Source: Streptacidiphilus carbonis (GTDB taxonomy: Bacteria > Actinomycetota > Actinomycetes > Streptomycetales > Streptomycetaceae). Taken from it: 39,061 nt of DNA. The translations under genes were made by a program, and so were the position numbers. Every line of letters starts with the position of its first letter. Position 1 is the first letter of the stretch. This document shows, one piece after another, positions 8,072 through 16,655 of the stretch. The notes beneath the pieces are model-generated. The model was not told the DNA's origin and made no database searches. It saw only the letters and a list, made by a program, of their open reading frames with translations. Location of the stretch: positions 190,708-229,768 of the forward strand of contig NZ_BBPM01000006.1 in assembly GCF_000787775.1 (NCBI RefSeq). The letters run 5' to 3'.

Positions 8072-9469
8072 ATGACGAGCACCGTCGGAGCGCGCCACAG
8101 CGCCGACGCGCGCCGCGGATCACCCGCGTCACGGCGCGGCGACCGGGCCGCGCTGCTCGCGCCGGCGCTGCTCACCGCCATCGGGCTGGGCGCGGCCGTC
8201 GTCGTCTTCCTGTGGTGGAACAACACGGCCTCGGTGGTCTCCACCGCGGCGTGGATCACCAATGCCGGACGGCTCTGCGGCCTGCTCGCCGGATACGCGG
8301 CCCCGGTGCTGGTGGTGCTGATGGCCCGAATACCGCTGATCGACCGCACCCTGGGCAGCGACCGGCTGGCCCGCTGGCACGCGATGGGCGGCCGCTACAT
8401 GGTCGGCCTGGTGCTGTCCCACGTCCTGCTGATCATCTGGGGTTACGCGCTCACCGACCACAACGGGCTGGTCCACCAGACCGCCCAGCTGGTGTTCCAC
8501 TACCCCGACATGCTGAAGGCCACCATCGGCACCCTGCTGCTGCTCGGCGTCGGGGCGGTCTCGGCCAGGGCCGCGCGCCGCAGGCTCAGCTACGAGACCT
8601 GGTACTACCTGCACCTGGCCACCTATGTGGCGATCTTCCTCACCTTCTTCCACCAGCTCGCCAACGGCGCCGAGTTCGTCCTGGAGGCCAAGGCCAGGAT
8701 CGCCTGGTACGGGCTCTACGTGGGCTCGGCGGCGCTGATCCTGTGGTTCCGCTTCGCCGTCCCCACCATGCTGGCGTTCCGGCACCGGCTCAGGGTCGCC
8801 GAGGTCCGGCCGGAGGGCCCCGGGGTGCACTCGGTGTTCATCACCGGACGCTTCCTCAACGAACTCGCCGGCGCCACCCGCAGCGGACAGTTCTTCCGCT
8901 GGCGCTTCCTGCAGCGCGGGCTGCTGCTGGCCGGCAACCCCTACTCGCTGTCCGCCCCGCCCAACGCCGACTACCTGCGGATCACCGTCAAGGACCTCGG
9001 CGGCCACAGCGCGGCGCTGGCCCGGCTGCGTCCGGGGACCAGGGTCTTCGCCGAGGGTCCCTACGGTGCCTTCACCGCGGACCGGCGTCCCGGCCGGCGG
9101 GGCAAGGTGCTGCTGTTGGCGGCCGGCGTGGGGATCACCCCGCTGCGGGCCCTGTTCGAGTCCATTCCGGCCCGGAACGGCGAGCTGACCCTGGTCTACC
9201 GGGCCAGCAGCGAGGACGATCTGATCTTCCGGGCCGAGCTGGAGTCGATCGCCGAGGCGCGCGGCGCCAGGCTGTACTACCTGGTCGGATCCCGGTCCCG
9301 GATCGGTGAACCGCTGCAGGCCAGAAGCCTGCTCGGGATCCTGCCCGACCTGCGCGAGCACACCGTCTTCCTGTGCGGCCCGGACGGGATGACCCGCACC
9401 GCGCACGAGGCCCTGGAGACGGCGGGCGTCCCCCGCAACCGGATCCACCACGAGTCGTTCGAGTTCTGA
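8072..9469 (+). CDS. Ferric-reductase-like flavocytochrome (ferredoxin reductase family)
   Basis: 465 residues. The N-terminal half is a ferric-reductase-type membrane domain of about six helices with candidate haem histidines in RWHAMGGRY, LVLSHVLLII, YYLHLATYV and FFHQLANG. It continues into a ferredoxin-NADP reductase-like module: FAD-binding barrel with NPYSLSAPP and EGPYGAF, then a nucleotide-binding domain with AAGVGITPLRAL and the terminal FLCGPDGM and HESFEF. It should move electrons from cytosolic NAD(P)H across the membrane to an extracytoplasmic acceptor. GAGGAG precedes the ATG. The gene at 9485, 15 bases downstream, encodes an exported FMN-binding protein, the likely electron partner. 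Confidence 0.93.
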   Translation: MTSTVGARHSADARRGSPASRRGDRAALLAPALLTAIGLGAAVVVFLWWNNTASVVSTAAWITNAGRLCGLLAGYAAPVLVVLMARIPLIDRTLGSDRLARWHAMGGRYMVGLVLSHVLLIIWGYALTDHNGLVHQTAQLVFHYPDMLKATIGTLLLLGVGAVSARAARRRLSYETWYYLHLATYVAIFLTFFHQLANGAEFVLEAKARIAWYGLYVGSAALILWFRFAVPTMLAFRHRLRVAEVRPEGPGVHSVFITGRFLNELAGATRSGQFFRWRFLQRGLLLAGNPYSLSAPPNADYLRITVKDLGGHSAALARLRPGTRVFAEGPYGAFTADRRPGRRGKVLLLAAGVGITPLRALFESIPARNGELTLVYRASSEDDLIFRAELESIAEARGARLYYLVGSRSRIGEPLQARSLLGILPDLREHTVFLCGPDGMTRTAHEALETAGVPRNRIHHESFEF

Positions 9470-9484
9470 GGAGAGGCGTCCCCG

Positions 9485-9973
9485 ATGCGTCGCACCGTAC
9501 TGACCGCCGGCGGCACCGCCCTCGGCGTGGCACTGCTGCTGGCCGCCAAGCCGCACCACAGCGTGGCCGTCGCGGTCCCCGCGGTCACCGCTCCGGAGCA
9601 GCAGTCGACGACCGGCGCCTCGTCCGGCACGTCCTCCGGCGCATCGTCCGGCAAGTCCCCCGGCGCGTCCTCGTCCGCAGGCACGACGAAGAGCACCGGC
9701 GTCCGCAGCATCACCGGCGGCTCGGTGGACACCCGCTGGGGCCCGGTCCAGGTCAAGGTGACCTTCAACGGCTCGAAGATCACCGCCATCGACGTGGTCC
9801 AGCAGCCCGACGGCAACCCCCGCGACCAGGAGATCAACTCCCAGGCGATCCCGATCCTCACCCAGGAGGCGCTGGCCGCGCAGAGCGCCAACATCGACGC
9901 GGTCTCCGGGGCCAGCTACACCAGCGAGGGCTACATCGGTTCGCTGCAGAGCGCGCTCGACGCCGCCAAGTGA
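9485..9973 (+). CDS. Exported FMN-binding domain protein
   Basis: 162 residues. An N-terminal hydrophobic segment (residues 5-21) is followed by a Ser/Thr/Gly-rich linker (about 40-70) and an FMN-binding domain. In this domain WGPVQVKVTFNGSKI leads to the signature VSGASYTSEGYIGSL, matching the SGA(T/S)-type site where RnfG/NqrC-like proteins carry FMN phosphoester-linked to Thr or Ser. It probably accepts electrons from the flavocytochrome encoded immediately upstream. GAGGAG lies before the ATG and the two genes form an operon. The flavin transferase ApbE, which loads such domains and is often adjacent, is not in this window. Confidence 0.9.
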   Translation: MRRTVLTAGGTALGVALLLAAKPHHSVAVAVPAVTAPEQQSTTGASSGTSSGASSGKSPGASSSAGTTKSTGVRSITGGSVDTRWGPVQVKVTFNGSKITAIDVVQQPDGNPRDQEINSQAIPILTQEALAAQSANIDAVSGASYTSEGYIGSLQSALDAAK

Positions 9974-10013
9974 CCCGCCGGCCCCGCACCGCCGACCGTC
10001 CCACCCGCTGCGG

Positions 10014-10715
10014 TCATCCCACCAGCTGCGGATAGAGCCCGAGAAGGTTCCCGGACAGCCCCCGCTTCACCTGCCGCGACACCTCGTCCACCAGCACCTC
10101 GGCGGCGTCGGCCTCGATGCCGTCCAGGGCCTGCCGGGCGACCTCGTCGGGCGAGGTCTTCGGGGCGTCGATGTGGGCGACCAGGTCGGTGTCCACATAG
10201 CCGACATGCAGTCCGGTCACCTGGATCCCGCGCGGCCGCAGCTCCAGCCGCAGCGAGTTGGTCTGCGACCACAGCGCGGCCTTCGAGGCGCTGTAGGAGC
10301 CGGCCAGCGCCACCCAGGACAGCGCGGAGTGGACGTTCAGCAGGTGGCCGCCGCCGTTGCGCTCGATGATCGGCGCGAAGGCCCTGGCCGTGAGCAGCGG
10401 GCCGTAGAAGTTGGTCTCGAACTCGGTGCGGACGTCCTCGACCGGCGAGTCCAGGAACGACGCGTTGACACTCCGCCCGGCGTTGTTGATCAGGATGGTC
10501 ACGTCCTGCGCCTGGGCCGCGGCGGCCGCCACTGCGGCGGGGTCGGTCACCTCCAGGGCGAGCGGGACTGCTTCGGGGTGCCGGACGGTGGAGGCGTCGC
10601 GCGCGGTGGCGTAGACCTTCTTGGCGCCGCGCCGGTGGAGCTCCTCCACCAGTGCCTTGCCGATGCCCCGGCTGCCGCCGGTGACCAGAACGGTGGCGCC
10701 TGCGATCGCTGTCAT
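10014..10715 (-). CDS. SDR-family oxidoreductase
   Basis: 233 residues from the ATG at 10715, preceded by GGGAG. A classical short-chain dehydrogenase: cofactor loop TGGSRGIG near the N-terminus, NNAG at about 72-75, catalytic Ser in NVHSALSWVAL and the YSASK active-site Tyr/Lys. An Arg-containing segment after the second strand (YATARD) favours NADP(H). The substrate is unknown. The C-terminal LLGLYPQLV is hydrophobic. Two near-identical palindromes lie just upstream (10760-10804), so expression is probably repressor-controlled; no regulator gene adjoins it. Confidence 0.92.
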   Translation of the reverse strand: MTAIAGATVLVTGGSRGIGKALVEELHRRGAKKVYATARDASTVRHPEAVPLALEVTDPAAVAAAAAQAQDVTILINNAGRSVNASFLDSPVEDVRTEFETNFYGPLLTARAFAPIIERNGGGHLLNVHSALSWVALAGSYSASKAALWSQTNSLRLELRPRGIQVTGLHVGYVDTDLVAHIDAPKTSPDEVARQALDGIEADAAEVLVDEVSRQVKRGLSGNLLGLYPQLVG

Positions 10716-10759
10716 GGTGTCTCCCTCGATGGAACGGATCGGTCGAATGGACCGCCGGA

Positions 10760-10804
10760 TGGAAACTGATCGGTTTCCACTCAATGTACACCGATCTGTT
10801 TCCA
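10760..10804. promoter_or_regulatory. Double palindromic operator upstream of the SDR gene
   Basis: Site 1 (10760-10779) is TGGAAACTGATCGGTTTCCA, palindromic except for one symmetric pair. Site 2 (10785-10804) is TGTACACCGATCTGTTTCCA, which departs from the same dyad at only a few positions. The centres are 25 bases apart. The size and form resemble TetR-family operators placed over the SDR promoter on the minus strand. Confidence 0.6.
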
Positions 10805-10971
10805 TCCGCGACCGTCCTCCTGGACGCGGCCGGGGTGTCCGGCCCACCCCGGTAGCCCCGTCGGCCCGTCCCCTCCCACGGCAGTTCGAACCGTGGCCCC
10901 GGATGCTGCTAGCCTCTGCGCACTCCACCGTGACTGACACGGTGCCACAACAGCAAAGAGGACGGGGACCC

Positions 10972-11457
10972 ATGGCGATACGCCGGGCCAAGATGAAGGC
11001 TCAGGTCATCGAGAAGCTCTCCCAGGCGGCGCCGCCCGGAGAGACCTTCATCGCCTGCGTGCACACCGAGACCGGGCCGAGCCCGTGGCTCAACGCGATA
11101 TTCGACGAGATCCCGCTGGTCGGTGTGATCGTCGCCTTCACCCGGAAGTTCTACTTCCTGACGCTGACCAACACCTCCATCGTGGTGAACTCGGCCAGCC
11201 GCTGGACCAACCGTCCCGGCGACGTGGTCGCGGTGTTCCCGAGGGCCGGCTTCCCGGTCAGCCGGATCAAGCGGGCGTCGGTCTGGAGCTCGATGTACGT
11301 CGAGCTCAACCAGGGCTCCAAGCCGGTCCGGCTGAACGTGCACCGCTACTGGCGTGCCGAGCTCGACCAGCTGATCGCCGCGTTCCCGCAGGCGGCCGTG
11401 TTCACCGGCACCGTCCCCGGCCAGGCGGCCGGCCAGGACGCGAGCAAGACCGTCTGA
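10972..11457 (+). CDS. Conserved-looking hypothetical protein, possible PH-like fold
   Basis: 161 residues from the ATG at 10972 with AGAGGA upstream. I do not recognise a named family. It begins with a basic helix (MAIRRAKMKAQVIEKL), then has a run of short beta strands: FIACVHTETGPSP, IVAFTRKFYFLTLTNTSIVVNS, VVAVFPRAGFPVSRIKRASVW, VELNQGSKPVRLNVH. It closes with a helix ELDQLIAAFPQAAVF. This strand pattern resembles bacterial PH-like domains, but that is inference. There is no signal peptide. It is divergent from the SDR gene and convergent with tpg. Confidence 0.8.
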   Translation: MAIRRAKMKAQVIEKLSQAAPPGETFIACVHTETGPSPWLNAIFDEIPLVGVIVAFTRKFYFLTLTNTSIVVNSASRWTNRPGDVVAVFPRAGFPVSRIKRASVWSSMYVELNQGSKPVRLNVHRYWRAELDQLIAAFPQAAVFTGTVPGQAAGQDASKTV

Positions 11458-11478
11458 CCTGATCAGCCGTCAGCACCG

Positions 11479-11511
11479 ACGGGCCCCGGCCGCGACGCGG
11501 TCGGGGCCCGT
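11479..11511. terminator. Bidirectional hairpin terminator
   Basis: A near-perfect stem runs from ACGGGCCCCGGCCG to its complement ending at 11511, with a tiny loop and one G-U pair. It lies between the convergent ends of the gene at 10972 and tpg. Confidence 0.65.
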
Positions 11512-11538
11512 CATGCGGTGAGGGCCCGTCATGCGGTC
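11504..11538. repeat. 16-bp direct repeat
   Basis: GGGCCCGTCATGCGGT occurs at 11504-11519 and 11523-11538, the first copy overlapping the terminator stem. It is probably a local duplication. Confidence 0.6.
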
Positions 11539-11545
11539 GGACCCG

Positions 11546-12100
11546 TCAGTACGACAGGTCCAGGTAGTCGATCCCGTTGAGGTCCACCACCAGGCCCTGG
11601 GCGCGCCGGCCGCGGTCCTTGAAGTACATCTCCTGCAGCCCCTGGGCGACGATCGCGGCCAGCCGCTGCTCGGTGGCCCCCGCCGCGTGGGCGTCGAAGA
11701 GCTGCTGGGCGTAGGCGGGCGGGAGGTGCTCGGTGATCCGGCGCAGCCGGGGGTCGTCGGTGGACCCCGGGGCCGCGGTGAAGCCGAAGCGGGCCCGGGT
11801 CTCGACGGTGATGCCGCCGCTGTCCACCGCGTGCTTGACCGCGCGCCTGCGGACCAGCGGCTGCCAGCGCCGCTTCACCTCGGCGTCGATCCGGGCCGCG
11901 ATGGCCTGAGGCGGCTGCCTGCGGGTCCCCTTGAGGTAGCGCTCGACGGACCGCTGGGAGACGCCCAGCAGTTGAGCCGTGGCCCGGGTGGTGCCGAGCT
12001 GCTTGACCAGGAAGCCGACCCGGGCCGCGGTGGACACCGGCGGCTTCCGGGTGAAGGTGTCCTCGGCCGCGCGATCCAGACTGTCGCCGATCGTTCCCAT
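11546..12100 (-). CDS. tpg: Telomere terminal protein Tpg
   Basis: 184 residues, the usual length for Streptomyces Tpg. Diagnostic blocks: N-terminal MGTIGDSLDRA, a helix-turn-helix-like segment GVSQRSVERYLKGTRR (about 46-61), KRRWQPLVRRRA, the block TRARFGFTAAPGSTDDPR, and the C-terminal NGIDYLDL. Thr114 falls in PGST, the position at which S. lividans Tpg is deoxynucleotidylated. By family knowledge the protein primes end-patching of the 3' overhang of linear replicons and stays covalently attached to the 5' ends. It follows tap by 17 bases on the same strand, the standard tap-tpg operon. An upstream GGGAG spans the tap stop. Confidence 0.95.
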   Translation of the reverse strand: MGTIGDSLDRAAEDTFTRKPPVSTAARVGFLVKQLGTTRATAQLLGVSQRSVERYLKGTRRQPPQAIAARIDAEVKRRWQPLVRRRAVKHAVDSGGITVETRARFGFTAAPGSTDDPRLRRITEHLPPAYAQQLFDAHAAGATEQRLAAIVAQGLQEMYFKDRGRRAQGLVVDLNGIDYLDLSY

Positions 12101-12117
12101 GGCGCTGCCCTACTCCC

Positions 12118-14223
12118 CTACTCCCCGCCCGCGGCGGCGTCGGTGCCCTTGATGTGGCGAGCCGGATTGTGTTCCTGGTCCAGGAGTTGGGCCGCCCAGA
12201 GGAAGCTCTGGGTGCCCTCGTGCTTCACCATGCCCGGGCTGACCCCGAGCCGGAACCCGCCCGGCATCGGCTTGCCGGTGGCCGCGTCGTACGGCAGCAC
12301 GTCCAGCGGCGAGGGCCCCGGCGAGGGGTAGACCACGCAGTCGGACAGCACCGCGACCGGGTAGAGGTCGGCCCTGGTGGCCAGCGCCAGCATCTTGCGG
12401 TGCATATTGATCCGCGCCGCCGAGATCACCGCGGCCCGGATGTCGGGGCGCCAGGTGGGCCGCTCCAGTGCGGGCCAGCGCTCGCCCGGGCGGTGCCGGG
12501 CCCCCTGCGGGCGCTCGCGCAGCTTGCCGATACCGCCCTTGACGGTGGCCTTGATGGCGGAGAGCACCGCGGCCCGCCCGGGGTCCTGCTCCTTGTGGTG
12601 CTCCATCGCGGCCAGGAATTCCGCCGGGCCCAGCGCCGCCGTGACGCCCAGTTCGGCCATGGTGGCCAGATAGGCGTCCCGCAGCCGCTGGTACCAGGGA
12701 TCCAGGTAGGCGCCGTGCTCCGGACGCAGCCAGCCCTCCAACGGCTGCACGCCGTGCCCGAGTTCGACCGCGTAGGCCACCGTCGGAGTGGCGTACCAGG
12801 CCGGTCCCTGCGGCTGCTCCCCGTCGGGGGTGAACGGGTTGGGCAGCCGGGGGTCGAAGGCGATGTGCGAGAGGTCGACGAACCAGGACCCGGGAAGCGT
12901 CTTGTCGAACCGCGGCTGCTGGACGTGGACCGGCGCGCCCAGGCCGAGGTTGAGCCGGTTCGCCGCTGCGGCGAAGGCCATGTTGACGTCCACGCCGACC
13001 GCCCAGGGCAGTTCGCACTCGGCGTCGGTGAGCAGCTCCGGGTCCCGGATCCACTCGTAGGCCTCCTCGTCGAGCACCTCGCCCTCGGCCCGGCCCACCG
13101 CGACCGGATGCTCGTCCGGGGCCTCGGGCGGGGCCGGGTCGACCGCCGTCGTGAGCGAGCCGGGGACCGGTCCCGACGTCCACACCCCGTCCTCGCCGCG
13201 GACCGCACGGGTGGGCGGGCGCAGCGCGGTCATCAGCTCCAGTCCGGAGACGGCGGTGGAGCCGCGGGGGGTGATCACCCGGGTCGCGTAGTCGCCCAGC
13301 ACCTGGGCGAGTTCGGGCGGCGGCAGAGCGGCGGCGTCGTTCCAGGCCCGGGTGTCCAGTGCCTCCCAGGGCAGCACCGCGAGCTGCACGCAGCGGCGCC
13401 GGCCGCCCTCGGTGGGACGGTAGATCCGGGCCCAGGGGCCGAACCCACGCTTCGTCAACTGCCATTTGGCCTTGGCCAGTTGCTTGACGACGGGGTGGTT
13501 GTCGGGCAGCCGCAGGCCGCGCCGGTCCGCCAACTCCAGGGGTAGTCCCAAGGATTCGGCCGCGGTCGCGGTGAGGACGACCAGCGGGTCGCCGTCCTTG
13601 CCGGATCGGTGCAGCCGGGGCGAGCCGATCTGCGCCTGCTCCAACGCCCACTCCACCAGGGCGGGCAGGGTGCGGGCCGGGCAGTCCAGGACCAGGCCGC
13701 CGATGCCGTACGCGGTCCCGTCGCCGTCCAGGACCAGCAGCGGGCCGTTGGCGAAGCGGCGCTCGACCGCCTCCTCCGCACCGGCCTGCGGCACCCGGTC
13801 CTGCGGCGCTGTGGCTCGGCGCGCGGGTGCGGGGACGGGCGCGCGCCGGGGGGCTGGTGCGGGCACCGACGTGGTGGCGGGCGCCGAAGCCGGTGCGCGT
13901 GACGGGGCGGCCGCCGCTGCGGGCTCGGGCTCGACTTCGGGCGCGGCCTCGGGCTCGACCGGTGCCGGGAACCGCTGGGCGAGGCCTTCCAGCAGCCGCC
14001 GGTAGGCCTCCCGCTTGTCGCCCGACGGCTCGCTGCGGCCCTCCTCCCAGGCCTGCACCGACGCCGGACGGGTCCGCAGCGCCTGGGCGACCGCGGCCTC
14101 GGTGAGTCCGGCGGCCCGTCGCAGCCGGACCCGTTCCTCGGGGGACGGCAGGACCTGGCCCGACTGCACCGCGGCCAGCAGGGCGTCGACGCCCGCGAAC
14201 AACGGGTCGGGCTGGTCGGACAT
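12118..14223 (-). CDS. tap: Telomere-associated protein Tap
   Basis: 701 residues, starting at the ATG at 14223 with AAGGAGG upstream. The N-terminal DNA-binding region is an XRE-like helix-turn-helix (RLRRAAGLTEAAVAQALRT, then VQAWEEGRSEPSG, about residues 27-65). An Ala/Pro-rich linker spans about 90-150. The long C-terminal region shows Tap-like blocks such as LVLDGDGTAYGIGGLVLD and WAVGVDVNMAFAAAANRL. In S. coelicolor Tap binds the telomeric 3' overhang and recruits Tpg, so this protein should act at the ends of a linear replicon. It forms an operon with tpg. It is divergent from the DNA glycosylase gene. Confidence 0.94.
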   Translation of the reverse strand: MSDQPDPLFAGVDALLAAVQSGQVLPSPEERVRLRRAAGLTEAAVAQALRTRPASVQAWEEGRSEPSGDKREAYRRLLEGLAQRFPAPVEPEAAPEVEPEPAAAAAPSRAPASAPATTSVPAPAPRRAPVPAPARRATAPQDRVPQAGAEEAVERRFANGPLLVLDGDGTAYGIGGLVLDCPARTLPALVEWALEQAQIGSPRLHRSGKDGDPLVVLTATAAESLGLPLELADRRGLRLPDNHPVVKQLAKAKWQLTKRGFGPWARIYRPTEGGRRRCVQLAVLPWEALDTRAWNDAAALPPPELAQVLGDYATRVITPRGSTAVSGLELMTALRPPTRAVRGEDGVWTSGPVPGSLTTAVDPAPPEAPDEHPVAVGRAEGEVLDEEAYEWIRDPELLTDAECELPWAVGVDVNMAFAAAANRLNLGLGAPVHVQQPRFDKTLPGSWFVDLSHIAFDPRLPNPFTPDGEQPQGPAWYATPTVAYAVELGHGVQPLEGWLRPEHGAYLDPWYQRLRDAYLATMAELGVTAALGPAEFLAAMEHHKEQDPGRAAVLSAIKATVKGGIGKLRERPQGARHRPGERWPALERPTWRPDIRAAVISAARINMHRKMLALATRADLYPVAVLSDCVVYPSPGPSPLDVLPYDAATGKPMPGGFRLGVSPGMVKHEGTQSFLWAAQLLDQEHNPARHIKGTDAAAGGE

Positions 14224-14330
14224 GGTGCGGGGCCTCCTTCGACGGGCAGCCGACTGGCGGCGCTCCTGGATGCTAACGCAGTGGGGAGGCCGTTCAACGG
14301 ACCGTTGCCGGAGCGGGCACACTGTCGTGC

Positions 14331-14891
14331 GTGAAGCCCACAGCCGAGCAGCTCGCCGCCGCGCCCGACCTGACCATCCCCGATGTGACCGCCCCCGGAC
14401 TGCGGGTGCTGTTCTGCGGCATCAACCCCGGGCTGTGGTCCGGGGCCACCGGCCACCACTTCGCCCGACCCGGCAACCGGTTCTGGCCCGCGCTGCACCG
14501 CAGCGGTTTCACCCCGCGCCAGTTGAAGCCGGAGGAGCAGCGGGAGCTGCTCGGTTTCGGCCTGGGCATCACCAATGTCGTCAGCCGGACGACCGCAAAG
14601 GCCGACGAGCTGACCGCCGAGGAGTACCGCCAGGGCGGTCTGGCGCTGCGTGAGCGGGTGGAGCGGTTGCGGCCGAGGGCACTGGCGGTGCTGGGGATCG
14701 GCGCCTACCGGGTGGCCTTCGACGCACCCCGGGCCGTGGTCGGCCCGCAGGCCGCGTCCATCGGCGGGACGGCCGTGTGGGTGCTGCCCAACCCCAGCGG
14801 CCTGAACGCCCATTACACCCTGGACGCGATCGCCGAGCGCTTCCGCGAGCTGCGGCTGAGCGTGGACGCCCCGGACACCGACAAGGCGTGA
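14331..14891 (+). CDS. mug: Mismatch-specific uracil/thymine DNA glycosylase (Mug/TDG)
   Basis: 186 residues from a GTG start. Family motifs are clear: LRVLFCGINPGLWS, whose Asn is the Mug catalytic-loop residue, GHHFARPGNRFWPAL, LGFGLGITNVV, and the wedge-loop region LPNPSGLNAHYTL. The enzyme excises uracil or thymine mispaired with guanine, a relevant repair in very GC-rich DNA. It is divergent from tap with 107 bases between starts, and convergent with the wall hydrolase gene. The upstream region has no strong ribosome binding site, so a leaderless or weakly translated message is possible. Confidence 0.95.
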   Translation: MKPTAEQLAAAPDLTIPDVTAPGLRVLFCGINPGLWSGATGHHFARPGNRFWPALHRSGFTPRQLKPEEQRELLGFGLGITNVVSRTTAKADELTAEEYRQGGLALRERVERLRPRALAVLGIGAYRVAFDAPRAVVGPQAASIGGTAVWVLPNPSGLNAHYTLDAIAERFRELRLSVDAPDTDKA

Positions 14892-14924
14892 GGGGCGCGG
14901 CCGGATCCGCCTCGCCCCTCACGC
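14886..14924. terminator. Bidirectional hairpin terminator
   Basis: GCGTGAGGGGCG (14886-14897) and CGCCCCTCACGC (14913-14924) form a perfect 12-bp stem with a 15-base loop, overlapping the mug stop and facing the convergent wall hydrolase gene. Confidence 0.65.
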
Positions 14925-14941
14925 TCGGAACTGGTGCTGCG

Positions 14942-16378
<1,437 letters not shown>

Positions 16379-16586
16379 CCTCCGGCGGCAGGACTCGGCG
16401 TTCCGGAGTTGTCGGTTCCGCTTAAGTGCGAACGCCAGAAAGGTAGCCAGACCTTCATTCAAACCACAACAGACTGTGGGATCGATCACGCCCCGGTTCC
16501 ATGATTCACAGGTTCCCGACCCCGTTTGCCGCACACGGTCACACGACCGAAGGATCAGTCGCCGCCGAGCAGATAGCGTAGGTACC

Positions 16587-16643
16587 GGCCCGGGGACCAT
16601 CCCGGGCCCGGGTAGATCCGACGACAGTCACATCCGACGACAG
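16587..16643 (+). promoter_or_regulatory. Inverted and direct repeats in the leader of the RR-flavoprotein gene
   Basis: GGCCCGGG (16587-16594) and CCCGGGCC (16601-16608) form an inverted repeat. TCCGACGACAG then occurs twice (16617-16627 and 16633-16643), 12 bases before the ATG at 16656. These could be regulator sites or a leader structure. Between the riboswitch and this point (16379-16586) I see no other supportable element. Confidence 0.35.
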
Positions 16644-16655
16644 GGCGGGGCGCCG

